Assembly: GCF_023715725.1 (NCBI RefSeq)
Contig: NZ_JAMBOT010000003.1
Span: 124,001 to 188,000 of the forward strand
Direction of reading: 5' to 3'
Length of the DNA: 64,000 bases
Origin: Paenibacillus pasadenensis
Lineage (GTDB): Bacteria > Bacillota > Bacilli > Paenibacillales > Paenibacillaceae
Numbering within the stretch: the stretch's first letter is position 1; every line of letters starts with the position of its first letter. The notes below the pieces were generated by a model. That model was not told the DNA's origin and did not search any database. It was given only the letters and a program-made list of their open reading frames with translations. Position numbers and translations under genes: made by a program. This document shows, piece after piece, positions 53,796 through 62,263 of this stretch.

Positions 53796-54602
53796 GTGCA
53801 GCAGACCGAAATGGACCAAGTGATCGGTTATATTCACCGACACCTGTTTGACCCGATGCCGCTGGAGCGGCTGGCCAGCCATATTTCGTACAGCCCGTCC
53901 CATTTTACCCGCCTGTTCAAAGAAAAGACCGGTTTATCGCCGCTCTATTACATATCCTCGCTGCGTCTCAGCCGGGCGAAACATCTGCTGCTGACGACGG
54001 ATTACAGCATTCGAGACATAAGCCTTGAGATAGGCCAGCAGAGCTTGGGCACCTTCACGACCCGCTTCACCAAACGAGTTGGCGTCACGCCTTCGGAATT
54101 CCGGCAATCCCGTTCCGAGGCGAGCCGCCATGCCAGAGAATTGCAAAATCTCCCGACATGGGACGATCCTGCCGTCACTTTGCTCAGCGAGCCGCATCTG
54201 CCTGCCTGGGCGCAGCTGCACGGACAGGTTGAGCCTGTCGTGCCTTTCGACGGTTTTGTGCTCATCGGTTTGTTCGCCAAGCCTATTCCGGAAGGGCTGC
54301 CCCCTTACGGAACCCTCCTTCCCAAACCAGGCCCGTTTTGCTTCAGCGGAGTTAAACCCGGCACCTATTACTTAATGGCAACGACGTTGAACTGGGGCAT
54401 GGACGCCGTAGATATGCTGCTGCCTCAAGCAACGCTGCGAACCCGCACCCGCTCTCCAATTACAGTCAAACCGGGAGAACCGGTGCCCTACTTACATACT
54501 TTGCTGCATGAGCCAAGTCCCGATGACCCGCCCATTCTCATTTCTTTGCCGGTGCTGATGAATCAGTTTTTAATGCGGCAAAAAGCCGGCGTCTCCATAT
54601 GA
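53796..54602 (+). CDS. AraC-family regulator with N-terminal DNA-binding domain
   Basis: The AraC helix-turn-helix pair is at the start of this 268-residue protein (about 5-108: IGYIHRHLFDPMPLERLASHISYSPSHFTRLFKEKTGLSPLYYI, RLSRAKHLLLTTDYSIRDISLEIGQQSLGTFTTRFTKRVGVTPSEFR). The remaining 160 residues are an unknown Pro-rich, beta-like domain. GTG at 53796 is preferred because GGAGGAGG lies 5-6 nt upstream; ATG at 53733 or 53736 is open in the same frame but lacks a site and is only 13 nt from the predicted transcript start. No neighbour shows its target. Confidence 0.82.
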   Translation: MQQTEMDQVIGYIHRHLFDPMPLERLASHISYSPSHFTRLFKEKTGLSPLYYISSLRLSRAKHLLLTTDYSIRDISLEIGQQSLGTFTTRFTKRVGVTPSEFRQSRSEASRHARELQNLPTWDDPAVTLLSEPHLPAWAQLHGQVEPVVPFDGFVLIGLFAKPIPEGLPPYGTLLPKPGPFCFSGVKPGTYYLMATTLNWGMDAVDMLLPQATLRTRTRSPITVKPGEPVPYLHTLLHEPSPDDPPILISLPVLMNQFLMRQKAGVSI

Positions 54603-54635
54603 ATGAGCAGTCGGTTCTGCACCATGGGCATGAAA

Positions 54636-54679
54636 AAGAGCTTACAGATGAGGACATTCCTCTCTGCAAGCTCTTCGTT
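54636..54679. terminator. Bidirectional terminator between the AraC gene and the SLH surface protein
   Basis: An 8-bp stem AAGAGCTT/AAGCTCTT (54636-54643 with 54668-54675) is extended inward by CAGA/TCTG and GAGG/CCTC with short bulges, then CGTTTAAAT. Confidence 0.75.
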
Positions 54680-54712
54680 TAAATTCTAGAATGTAACAAC
54701 TGCCTCTACCTA

Positions 54713-57700
54713 TTAACGAAGGAAGTTCTGGATAAACGCCGCCAGCATCGCTGCGGCCTCACCGCGCGAAGCTGCAGCGTTCGGCGCGAACGCAGCGGAG
54801 CCGTCTTCAGCCGGACGGCCGGAAATGATGCCGGCAGATGCCAGAGCGGCAACGGCATCACGCGCATAAGCGGAAATTTGCGCCGCGTCCGAGAAGAGAA
54901 CGTCCTTCGCTTCCGTTGCGAGCTTCCAGCCGGAAGCGTCTGCGAAGCGGAGCAGCATAGCCGCCAGTTGCTCGCGGGTTACGGCTTCCTTAGGCGAGAA
55001 CTTGCCGCTGCCCGTTCCGCCGGTAATACCTTCGGCAGCAGCCCAGCTAACTGCGGCAGCATAGTAAGAAGAGGCCGGAACATCTTTAAAGCTGCCCGAA
55101 GCTCCTGCTGCCGCATCTGCTACAGCCTCCGGCCCGGCAATTCGGCTCAGCATAACGGCCAGATCCGCGCGAGTGAGCTGCCGCTGCGGTGAGAAGCCGT
55201 CCGCAGACGTTCCTTTGACGATATCGCGAGCGGCGAGGAAAACAGCAGCCTGCTCCATAAACTTCCCTGCCGTGTCCTTAAAGGAGGCCGGATCATGTGC
55301 GATCCGGTATGTTCCAGACTCGGCTCCCTCTACAACAAAGGTACCCTCTTTAAACTGGCTGAGAACAAGCGGGCTTCCGTTTGCGCCCAGCACAACCAAC
55401 GCTTCAGGGCGAGCCTTTTCTGCGCCGGCCGGGGAATACGACAGGCTAAGGCGCACTTTTCCGCCTGCTTCAAGGGGCAGCAGAGCTTCTCCAGCTGCAA
55501 GACGAATCGAGAAGCTGGTGCCGTTAGCACCGCCAGCGCGTTCTACTTTCAGGGATAACGGCTTGCCTGCCGCAGCTTTTACGGCTTGAAGGAAGGCTTC
55601 ACCCGTCCACTCCGCCGTGAGAACTCCAGCATTCAACCGTACAGCATCCAATCCAGACTCTGCCAGCTTGGCAGCGGCGTCGGCTGCAATGTGAATTTCC
55701 GAGGCTGCTGCGCCTGCGGGCACGTTCAGCTGCAGCTCCAGGACGCGGCGTTCTGCAGCGGCCGCTTTTAAGGCATCGGCCGCTTTAGTTGCCTGCTCCA
55801 GCGTCAGCTCGGCGGTCGGCACTTTGTCACCGGACTTGGCTTCCAGCTTCCATACGCCGGAAGCTGTTCCTTCCGATACGTCCACTTGAAACGGCTGTTG
55901 GGACGGCGTTGGAGTTGGCGACACGCTTGGCGCCGGAGTCGGCGTAAACGACGGCGGCGCACTTGGGACGGATGCTTCGACCACGGTCACGTTCAGCTTG
56001 TCCAGGCCATAACCGTCGGAGCTGACAGCGGTAATGACCGCGCTGCCCGCTTTATGCGGCGTAACAAGTCCGGCGGCGTTCACGGAGACTACTTCCGGAT
56101 TGCTGGACGAGTACGTGACCGATACGACCGTACCGGAGCCTGGAGTTACGGCTGCATTCAGCTGCACCGCAGCTCCATTGGCAGCGATACGCAGCTCCTC
56201 GCGGTCCAGCTCAACACGAGTTGTGTCCAGCTGCATGAGGCCGACCGTACCGCTGACCTCGTAAGCAACCAGCAGCAGCGGCTGACCCGTCGGGCTGTCC
56301 TCGGCGGAAATGAATTCAAGCCCTTCCGGTGCCGAATCCGTCTCCATCGCGTTCTCGCCGCCAACAGCGGTGAAGTCGCGTGTATTCGTGTAATTGACAA
56401 ACTCCGCTCCTTCTGGCGATGTGACGTCATAGGTCATGACGCCGCCTATCCGTTCCAGTCCAGTAAAGGCAAGGGTCCGCTCGCCTACCCGGCCGATTTT
56501 AATATCTTCCGGCTCCGGTCCTTTTTTGGTGCTTCGGGAATCAAATTTATTATTGCTGTTGGAGGCATTGAAGTGATCCGGCAAACGCTCCGCTGTAATG
56601 GCCTCGAACGCGTTGCCGCTGTCGTACACCTGCTTCATCGTCTCGGCATCCCAAATGGAGAACGAACGGGCTCCGTACAAATAAATGCCGCCGCTTCCCC
56701 AGTCACTCATTGCTTCTACATCGTCATAAGCGGTGGTTCCGCCAAAAAACGCCGCCGCGGCAGATGCAGGATCCAGCGAGCCTTTCAAGCTCTTTACCTT
56801 GGAGACATTTGTCATGTCCGGCCATTCCGTAGCGTCTCCCTCGTTGCCCGTCACCAGATAGGTCCTGCCTCCGGACTGGAACGATGCAACGCCGTCCGGC
56901 ATGTACACACCGTAAGCATCGGCTGTAACCGGAACGTATTTTTTGTCCTTGGCGTTCAGATCGAGCGCGTTTTTCGGCAGGCTGAGATCCTTAAGACCGA
57001 GCCCTTGTACAGAGCTAAAACGGCCCTCTTCGATATCGAGAACTGCGATAGAGTTATTTTCCTGAAGCGTCACGTAAGCCGTTTTTGCATCTGAGGAAAG
57101 GGTAATGTACTCCGGCTCCAAATCCGTCAGCGCTTTGCTTTTATCGCCTTTACCGGTAATCTGCCCTTCCGCGTCCGCTGCGCCGCGAATATGCACGCTT
57201 TCGCCGATAACTGAAGAATCGTCGAATTTCACATGACGCGAGGTGCCTGCGCTGCGGTCGACAATGGTTACGCTGCCTTCCGGATCTGATCCTGCAGCTC
57301 CATCACGCGGTTCACCTTCGTTGGCCGTCAGCACGTAACGTCCATCCGGCGTAGACTTGATCATATCCGGCTGAATTCCCGCCACGTAGACTTGAACCAG
57401 ATTACCTTCATAGTCGAGCTCCAGAATCCGTCCGGCGTCGCCTGCGCCCTCCGCTTGAACCGCAACGAAAACGCGTTTAGCTTCCGTATTCACATCTACG
57501 CTGGTCAGGTCGCCGAATTTGAAGCCGTTCTCTTGCTCGGCGAGCGCTTTAATATCAACTCGAGCATGCAGCTCCATTGCCCCTTGCTGCAGCTCTACAA
57601 TATCCAGGCTCGGAGGATTGGCTGAACCGTTAACCAGATAGAAACGGCCGTTGTCCCGGTTGTATTTAACGATCTCGGCAACACCGCCGTCTTCATTGGA

Positions 57701-57931
57701 CATTCCGACGCGGTATTCCCCGATTTTGGTCATGCCAAATGAATTGGCGTATACCTGCTCCGCAACGGTGGACTGAATGCCAGCTTCGCTATTACCGCCG
57801 TTTTGAACGGCTGATACGTCCTGGCTTGTCCCTTCCGCGAGTGCGGCTGCCGGCAGCGCCGTCATCATAGCTGTGCTGAGACTAAGGCTTAAGCTAAGCG
57901 ATTTGCTCCATTTTGTTGCCTTCCGATTCAT
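54713..57931 (-). CDS. SLH surface protein with choice-of-anchor I and Ig-like domains
   Basis: This secreted protein has 1072 residues. A signal peptide (about 1-35, core SLSLSLSTAMMTALPAAALAEG) leads to a choice-of-anchor I domain (about 55-590), a beta-propeller-like family with LTANEGEPRDG, YVTLQENNSIAVLDI, GNEGDATEW and GPEPEDI motifs. Then follow a Big2-type Ig domain (about 595-675), a Pro/Thr-rich linker (about 680-705), a further beta domain (about 705-880) and three SLH domains (about 890-1070). It is anchored to the wall like the SLH protein at 4017-5612. AAGGGGGATC before the ATG at 57931 sets the start; a 23-codon extension is not supported. Relatives may bind or degrade phosphorylated polymers, but activity is unproven. 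Confidence 0.9.
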   Translation of the reverse strand: MNRKATKWSKSLSLSLSLSTAMMTALPAAALAEGTSQDVSAVQNGGNSEAGIQSTVAEQVYANSFGMTKIGEYRVGMSNEDGGVAEIVKYNRDNGRFYLVNGSANPPSLDIVELQQGAMELHARVDIKALAEQENGFKFGDLTSVDVNTEAKRVFVAVQAEGAGDAGRILELDYEGNLVQVYVAGIQPDMIKSTPDGRYVLTANEGEPRDGAAGSDPEGSVTIVDRSAGTSRHVKFDDSSVIGESVHIRGAADAEGQITGKGDKSKALTDLEPEYITLSSDAKTAYVTLQENNSIAVLDIEEGRFSSVQGLGLKDLSLPKNALDLNAKDKKYVPVTADAYGVYMPDGVASFQSGGRTYLVTGNEGDATEWPDMTNVSKVKSLKGSLDPASAAAAFFGGTTAYDDVEAMSDWGSGGIYLYGARSFSIWDAETMKQVYDSGNAFEAITAERLPDHFNASNSNNKFDSRSTKKGPEPEDIKIGRVGERTLAFTGLERIGGVMTYDVTSPEGAEFVNYTNTRDFTAVGGENAMETDSAPEGLEFISAEDSPTGQPLLLVAYEVSGTVGLMQLDTTRVELDREELRIAANGAAVQLNAAVTPGSGTVVSVTYSSSNPEVVSVNAAGLVTPHKAGSAVITAVSSDGYGLDKLNVTVVEASVPSAPPSFTPTPAPSVSPTPTPSQQPFQVDVSEGTASGVWKLEAKSGDKVPTAELTLEQATKAADALKAAAAERRVLELQLNVPAGAAASEIHIAADAAAKLAESGLDAVRLNAGVLTAEWTGEAFLQAVKAAAGKPLSLKVERAGGANGTSFSIRLAAGEALLPLEAGGKVRLSLSYSPAGAEKARPEALVVLGANGSPLVLSQFKEGTFVVEGAESGTYRIAHDPASFKDTAGKFMEQAAVFLAARDIVKGTSADGFSPQRQLTRADLAVMLSRIAGPEAVADAAAGASGSFKDVPASSYYAAAVSWAAAEGITGGTGSGKFSPKEAVTREQLAAMLLRFADASGWKLATEAKDVLFSDAAQISAYARDAVAALASAGIISGRPAEDGSAAFAPNAAASRGEAAAMLAAFIQNFLR

Positions 57932-58130
57932 GTGAGATCCCCCTTGAGCTGCGTCTGCAAACGGATCGTCGCGCAGCGGACAAAAAAAGGAACCCGCCAT
58001 GCGTGACTGGTAGCAAGCTTATCAAGGGGATGTAAAGACGGAATTAGCGTGATATGAAGATATTGTAGACGTGGCGTTTTCTGCGCGATCTTGTACAATG
58101 AGGAAAAGATAGGATGCGGAGGAAACCGGA

Positions 58131-58901
58131 ATGATCGACCTGCGGCATGTAACCTGGAAAAGAGAAAGGCTGACTTTACTTGACGACGTCAACTGGCGGG
58201 TGCAGTCCGGAGAGCATTGGGCACTGCTCGGCTTGAACGGGTCCGGCAAAACAACGCTGCTTAACATGATTTGCGGATATATCTGGCCGACAAGCGGCGA
58301 AGTAAACGTCCTGGGGCACAGATACGGCGAGGTTGATCTGCGGGAGCTGCGCAAGTCGATCGGCTGGGTCAGCAACTCGCTGCAGGACAAGCTCTATCGG
58401 ACAGACCGCGCCCAGCTTGTTGTCATTAGCGGCAAACACGCCACAATCGGGTTATATGACGGCGTATCCGATGAGGATGAACAGCGCGCAAAAGAGCTGA
58501 TGGACTCTCTTGGCTGCGCCCATCTATGGGATCGCGAGTTCGGCACATGCTCGCAAGGCGAAAAGCAGAAGCTGTTAATCGCCCGGGCTCTGATGGCCTC
58601 TCCGCGCATTCTCATTTTGGACGAGCCCTGCAACGGACTTGATTTGTTTTCCAGGGAACGGCTGCTCTCAAGCATCAGCGAGCTCGCCGGCAGACCGGAT
58701 GCGCCCACATTGATCTACGTTACCCATCATACGGAGGAGATCGTGCCTGAATTCGGCCATGCCCTGCTGCTACGGAGAGGCAAAACGTTCAGCAGCGGCC
58801 TCGTATCCAAGGTGTTAACTCAAGAAACGCTGAGCCAGTTTTTTGAAGCGCAGGTCGCGGTAGAACGCCATGACGGGCGGGTGTATGTCCGGGCGCTATA
58901 G
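58131..58901 (+). CDS. ABC transporter ATP-binding protein (YlmA-like)
   Basis: This 256-residue ATPase has Walker A LGLNGSGKTT (about 34-43), a signature that is unusual (TCSQGEKQKLLIARAL instead of LSGGQ), Walker B RILILDEPCNGLD and an H loop VTHHTEE. The layout is that of YlmA of B. subtilis and ModF/PhrA-type ATPases, which have no permease beside them. It could serve a permease elsewhere or regulate. GGAGG lies 8 nt before the ATG. A lipoprotein gene follows on the same strand after 165 bp. Confidence 0.92.
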   Translation: MIDLRHVTWKRERLTLLDDVNWRVQSGEHWALLGLNGSGKTTLLNMICGYIWPTSGEVNVLGHRYGEVDLRELRKSIGWVSNSLQDKLYRTDRAQLVVISGKHATIGLYDGVSDEDEQRAKELMDSLGCAHLWDREFGTCSQGEKQKLLIARALMASPRILILDEPCNGLDLFSRERLLSSISELAGRPDAPTLIYVTHHTEEIVPEFGHALLLRRGKTFSSGLVSKVLTQETLSQFFEAQVAVERHDGRVYVRAL

Positions 58902-59066
58902 CACGATCTCCCCCGGCTCTTGCTGCCTTATCGCATGCCGTTTTGTCACAGCTTTGCCTTATCCCGCGCCCGGGGGTTAATTGTCACAGGATATCCTTTG
59001 CTTCGTTTTCTGCGCGGCGGATACAATAGATTCTATACCTACTCGCTAATAAGGAGCTGGAGCCTG

Positions 59067-59522
59067 TTGAAAATGATCCGTAGAGGCCGCGCCGCCTCCC
59101 GTTGGATACACTTAACCCCGCTGATTTTGCTGCTGTCCGCCCTATTCGTAGCCGGATGCAACTTCACCTCTCCCGTGACGGAAGGATGGAAGTCAATTTC
59201 AGCCACGGAAGGGCTGGATAACATCCCCGGCAAAGAGAAATGGAAAAAAGTCACTTACCGGGTTACGCTGCAAAATGTAAGCGGCGAAACGCAGGAGGTA
59301 GAGTGGGTCGAGCCAGTATTGAAAAGCAATTTGCTGCTCAATGACCCTGACCGCTCCCTGCGGACGGAGCTTGTACAGACGGTGGAGAACAACGGCCGCC
59401 TCGTCATTGAAAATGTCATCGAATTCGACGCTAAAAACGTCAATCTCGGCAGCTCGCAAAACGTGGAATTTATGCTCGTGAAGCTTAAAGGACGGGACGA
59501 GCCGATTGAGGTTAACGTGTAA
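59067..59522 (+). CDS. Small lipoprotein of unknown function
   Basis: This 151-residue protein starts at TTG 59067, since AAGGAG (59051-59056) lies 10 nt upstream; ATG at 59073 lies 16 nt away. A signal with LLLSALFVAGCNFTSP carries a lipobox (V-A-G-C), so Cys becomes the lipid-anchored N-terminus at about residue 28. The rest is a beta-rich domain with YRVTLQNVSGETQEVEWVEPVL, similar in feel to small Ig-like or DUF4352-type folds, but I do not recognise it. A terminator follows. Confidence 0.78.
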   Translation: MKMIRRGRAASRWIHLTPLILLLSALFVAGCNFTSPVTEGWKSISATEGLDNIPGKEKWKKVTYRVTLQNVSGETQEVEWVEPVLKSNLLLNDPDRSLRTELVQTVENNGRLVIENVIEFDAKNVNLGSSQNVEFMLVKLKGRDEPIEVNV

Positions 59523-59572
59523 TCGAGCTCTCCACATGGTCTAAGCAACATTGCCAGACATTTGCAGAACAG

Positions 59573-59615
59573 AAAAGGCATCTCCTCCGCCATTCGCGGC
59601 TGGAAATGCCTTTTT
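59573..59615. terminator. Bidirectional terminator between the lipoprotein gene and yidC2
   Basis: An imperfect long stem starts with AAAAGGCAT (59573-59581) and ends with ATGCCTTTT (59606-59614), with inner TCC/GGA and CCGC/GCGG pairs and T runs. Confidence 0.85.
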
Positions 59616-59661
59616 GGTTTAACCCCATTACATGAACCGTAGGCTTGATCATAAAATCCGG

Positions 59662-60528
59662 TTAACGAGTACCTTTAGCTCCTGCTTGCCCGGCGGCAGC
59701 GCTCGGCTTACCGGAAAGCACCAGCTCCGGCTGAGCTGCCGGTTCCTCGGCCAAATGGCGGTACAACCGCTGGCCAAGCAGCGTTTGCGCAATGAGAATC
59801 AAGCCGCCGACCGTCCAATACAGCGGAAGCGCCGCCGGAGCGGTGAAGGAAAACACACCCATCATAACTGGCGACAGATAGACCATCCAGCTCATTTGGC
59901 GCTGCATATCGTTCATCTCAACGCCGCGCTGGGACAGCTTCGCCTGCACATAATACACACCCGCCGCCAGAAAGGGCAGCACCAGATCGGGCTGGCCAAG
60001 CTGGAACCAGAGAAATGAATGGCTCGACAGCTCGGGACTCATCCGAATGGCGTAATACAAGCCGGTCAAAATCGGCAGCTGCACGAGCATCGGCAGGCAG
60101 CCGATTGCCAGCGGATTGTACCCGTGCTTTTTGTAGAGCTCCATCGTCTCCTGCTGCTGCTTTTGCAGAGCTTCCGTCCCTTTGCCGTTATGCCGGGCCT
60201 TCAGCGCCTCCAGCTCAGGCTGCATCCGCTTCATCTTGCCCTTCATAATTTGCTGGCTTCTGTATTGCCGCAGCATCAGCGGCATAAGCACGAGCCGGAC
60301 AAGCAGCGTAACTCCGATCAGCGCCAGCCCGTAGTTGTCCTGCAGCCCGTTCGCCAGTGTGCGAAGCAGCCATGCGAGCGGAAAAACAACATAATGATTG
60401 AACATCCCCGGAGTGTCGGAGTCGATGGTTCCGTGAGCGCCGCAGCCGGCTAACAGCAGCAGTGAAGCGGCTGCAACGGCTAGCTTTCCGGCTTTGCCGA
60501 ACCGCGGAATTGGAAATAATGGTTGCAT
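59662..60528 (-). CDS. yidC2: Second YidC-family membrane insertase (YqjG-like lipoprotein)
   Basis: YidC inserts small proteins into the membrane, alone or with Sec. The 288-residue product has a lipoprotein signal with LLLLAGCGA (Cys29), then five membrane helices. The conserved hydrophilic-groove arginine lies in IGVTLLVRLVLMPLML (Arg78), the coiled cytosolic loop RSQQIMKGKMKRMQPE.. follows, and NPLAIGCLPMLVQLPILTGLYYAI is typical. B. subtilis has two paralogues, SpoIIIJ and YqjG; the second is regulated by the arrest peptide MifM. Here AAGGGAGG (60535-60542) is the ribosome site, and both it and the ATG at 60528 lie inside an upstream membrane ORF (60480-60815). Which paralogue it is equivalent to is inferred. 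Confidence 0.92.
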   Translation of the reverse strand: MQPLFPIPRFGKAGKLAVAAASLLLLAGCGAHGTIDSDTPGMFNHYVVFPLAWLLRTLANGLQDNYGLALIGVTLLVRLVLMPLMLRQYRSQQIMKGKMKRMQPELEALKARHNGKGTEALQKQQQETMELYKKHGYNPLAIGCLPMLVQLPILTGLYYAIRMSPELSSHSFLWFQLGQPDLVLPFLAAGVYYVQAKLSQRGVEMNDMQRQMSWMVYLSPVMMGVFSFTAPAALPLYWTVGGLILIAQTLLGQRLYRHLAEEPAAQPELVLSGKPSAAAGQAGAKGTR

Positions 60529-60815
60529 GAGTATCCTCCCTTGTCATTGGCCAAACGGCAATCGACAAGGGCTGTACAGGCGGACGTATCATCGTCAGGA
60601 GACTCTTTGCGCTTCATCAGGCGCACAAGCTGTTGGCCGATAGGACGAATGTCCAAGGCCGGCTGAATTTCCGAAGGTGCCCCGATTTCGGCGGCGCGCG
60701 GAAGCGCATAGGCGTTCCGTCCGTCAGAATGAAGCCAGACGAGGCAATAATACGCTGCGGAGCAGACAAGACCGATAGACCAGATCCAGGATAAAAACTC
60801 ATGTACGTCAACCAT
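60480..60815 (-). CDS. Small membrane ORF overlapping yidC2, candidate arrest/regulatory peptide
   Basis: A frame of 112 codons (111 residues) starts at ATG 60815 with a near-perfect GGGAGGTGA upstream and ends 49 nt inside yidC2 in another frame. The product has a membrane helix near the N-terminus (about 8-28: LSWIWSIGLVCSAAYYCLVWL), a polar stretch, a basic patch MKRK followed by ESPDDD (about 67-76), and then the C-terminal 35 residues that overlap the yidC2 ribosome site and start. Its architecture resembles MifM of B. subtilis (membrane helix, basic then acidic arrest region, second YidC downstream), though I see no sequence match. A role as a nascent-chain sensor of YidC activity is inference; a plain small membrane protein or a spurious frame remains possible. 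Confidence 0.6.
   Translation of the reverse strand: MVDVHEFLSWIWSIGLVCSAAYYCLVWLHSDGRNAYALPRAAEIGAPSEIQPALDIRPIGQQLVRLMKRKESPDDDTSACTALVDCRLANDKGGYSCNHYFQFRGSAKPES
60538..60571 (-). promoter_or_regulatory. Hairpin hiding the yidC2 ribosome binding site
   Basis: On the minus strand CCCTTGTC (60571-60564) pairs perfectly with GACAAGGG (60545-60538), extended by ATTG/CAAT inside. The 3' arm overlaps the Shine-Dalgarno sequence AAGGGAGG (60542-60535) of yidC2. The 5' arm lies within codons 82-84 of the upstream ORF, so a ribosome there would open the hairpin. Confidence 0.75.
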
Positions 60816-61021
60816 TTTTTCACCTCCCGCATAGTTATGAATAGAGCGTACCATACGGCAAAGCCGCACGCCAGCTTTCAATGCATGGCAACTAAAGCAG
60901 TTATTCCAAGGTATGGTCCAGCTGCTGTCAAAAAGGAATTAACATCCGCTTGCAGAACTGCTATAACCAAGCCTGCTGGCCGTTAGGCATGATCAACCTT
61001 ACCAGAAATGAGGACCGACGT

Positions 61022-61876
61022 ATGACCGAGCCAATGCCGGGTGGTCTCTTCGCTCAAGGCCGTACCGCAAAACTGTATACCTATGGCGCGGATCGAGTCC
61101 TGAAGGTGTTCCGAAAACAATTCCCGCACTCGTTCGCTGAGCAGGAATTTCGGGCATCACGTTTTGCTTGGGCTGCAGGACTGCCGGTTCCCAAAGCGGT
61201 AGAGCTTATGGAGTGGGACGGAAAGCCCGCGATCTCTTATGAGCGGATTCCCGGCGGCTCCTTGCTGCGGCGATTGATGGCGCGCCCTTGGCAAGCGGGC
61301 AGGCTCGGATCCCGGATGGCAGAGCTCCAAACCGCCGTAAACCGGATAGAAGCCGGGCCCGGTTCAGCTCTGCCTTCCCTGCGCGAAGGGCTGAAAGCTC
61401 GAATTCAAACCGCGCCGCTGCTTAGCGAGGCTGAAAAACAAGCCGTATTGCATCGTTTGGAACAGCTCCCTGACGGCGGACAGTTATGCCACGGCGATTT
61501 TCACCCAGGCAATGTTCTGATAAAGGCGGACGGCGAGGTCATCATCGACTGGATGACAGCGTCAGCGGGCCACCCGGCCGCTGATGCGGCGCGCACTTTG
61601 CTCGTGCTGCGAACAGCGGTTGTGCCGGATGATTATTCGCGGCTTGCTGCGCTTTTGATTGGCGCGATCCGCTCCGTTCTGCTGCGCCGTTACACCCAAA
61701 CTTATTTTCGGCTGAGCGGCCTGACGGCGGAGGATCTGGAGCCATGGCTGCTGCCGCTGGCAGCGGCTCGGCTGCATGAAGATCCGTCTCCGGAGGAAAA
61801 GCTGGCGCTGGTAAAGCTTGTACAGCGCTTGATTGACGAATCGCACCCGATAGAAGCGTCATTGATTAGGCTTTGA
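61022..61876 (+). CDS. Aminoglycoside-phosphotransferase-fold small-molecule kinase
   Basis: This 284-residue protein has the APH-type kinase core: VLKVFRKQF (ATP Lys), QLCHGDFHPGNVLI (catalytic Asp and Asn in HGD-x4-N) and VIIDWMTASAGHP (metal Asp, DW variant of the DFG-like site). Such enzymes phosphorylate aminoglycosides, homoserine, choline, fructosamine and other alcohols; this one's substrate is unknown, and antibiotic resistance should not be assumed. The ATG at 61022 follows GAGGA by 7 nt; an ATG at 60989 in the same frame is possible. It stands alone, divergent from the yidC2 region. Confidence 0.87.
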   Translation: MTEPMPGGLFAQGRTAKLYTYGADRVLKVFRKQFPHSFAEQEFRASRFAWAAGLPVPKAVELMEWDGKPAISYERIPGGSLLRRLMARPWQAGRLGSRMAELQTAVNRIEAGPGSALPSLREGLKARIQTAPLLSEAEKQAVLHRLEQLPDGGQLCHGDFHPGNVLIKADGEVIIDWMTASAGHPAADAARTLLVLRTAVVPDDYSRLAALLIGAIRSVLLRRYTQTYFRLSGLTAEDLEPWLLPLAAARLHEDPSPEEKLALVKLVQRLIDESHPIEASLIRL

Positions 61877-61930
61877 AGGAAACGGTTACACTAGATTTTA
61901 TCTGAATTTGCCTGGAGGAAGGATACAACG

Positions 61931-62119
61931 ATGTCCACCTGGATTTTGCGCTATACAAGCGACGAAAAGGAACAGCAGGAGCTTGTATTTCAGCGCCAGT
62001 CGGAGCTTAATGACTATTTGCGGTCCATGACTGTGAGCGACATTCTCCGTATACGGGTATATGACGCCGATATGCGCAATATGTGCGGCAGAACTTATAT
62101 ATACACGTATCTGCATTAG
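61931..62119 (+). CDS. Unrecognised 62-residue protein
   Basis: A short frame with a strong ribosome site (GGAGGAAGGA, 61914-61923) 7 nt before the ATG. The protein (MSTWILRYTSDEKEQQELVF.. to ..TYIYTYLH) is polar, rich in Arg, Tyr and Asp/Glu, without membrane helix or signal. It probably is a small soluble protein. It follows the phosphotransferase gene by 54 bp and ends before a terminator, so they may share a transcript. I do not recognise the family. Confidence 0.65.
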   Translation: MSTWILRYTSDEKEQQELVFQRQSELNDYLRSMTVSDILRIRVYDADMRNMCGRTYIYTYLH

Positions 62120-62151
62120 AGAGCTGTTGAACAACCCTCCGCTGCACAAAC

Positions 62152-62215
62152 AAAGTCTCGGCCCGCAGCCGCCTGTCCTTACGGAACAGGGCTGCGAGGA
62201 GCCGAGACTTTTTGC
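62152..62215. terminator. Bidirectional terminator between the 62-residue protein and the ABC exporter
   Basis: An 11-bp stem AAAGTCTCGGC/GCCGAGACTTT (62152-62162 with 62201-62211) encloses a second stem CGCAGCC/GGCTGCG with CTGT/ACAG. The plus strand has five T. Confidence 0.9.
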
Positions 62216-62263
62216 TGCATGATGCGATACGAAATCGGCCTTGCAGCCGCCAGCTTAACCGCC

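Noticed and set aside
55886..57094. 402-codon plus-strand frame across the SLH surface protein gene
   Set aside because: Shadow frame rich in Arg, Gly and Cys, without start context.
61022..61876. Aminoglycoside resistance gene
   Set aside because: Only the kinase fold is shared; no feature shows aminoglycoside specificity.
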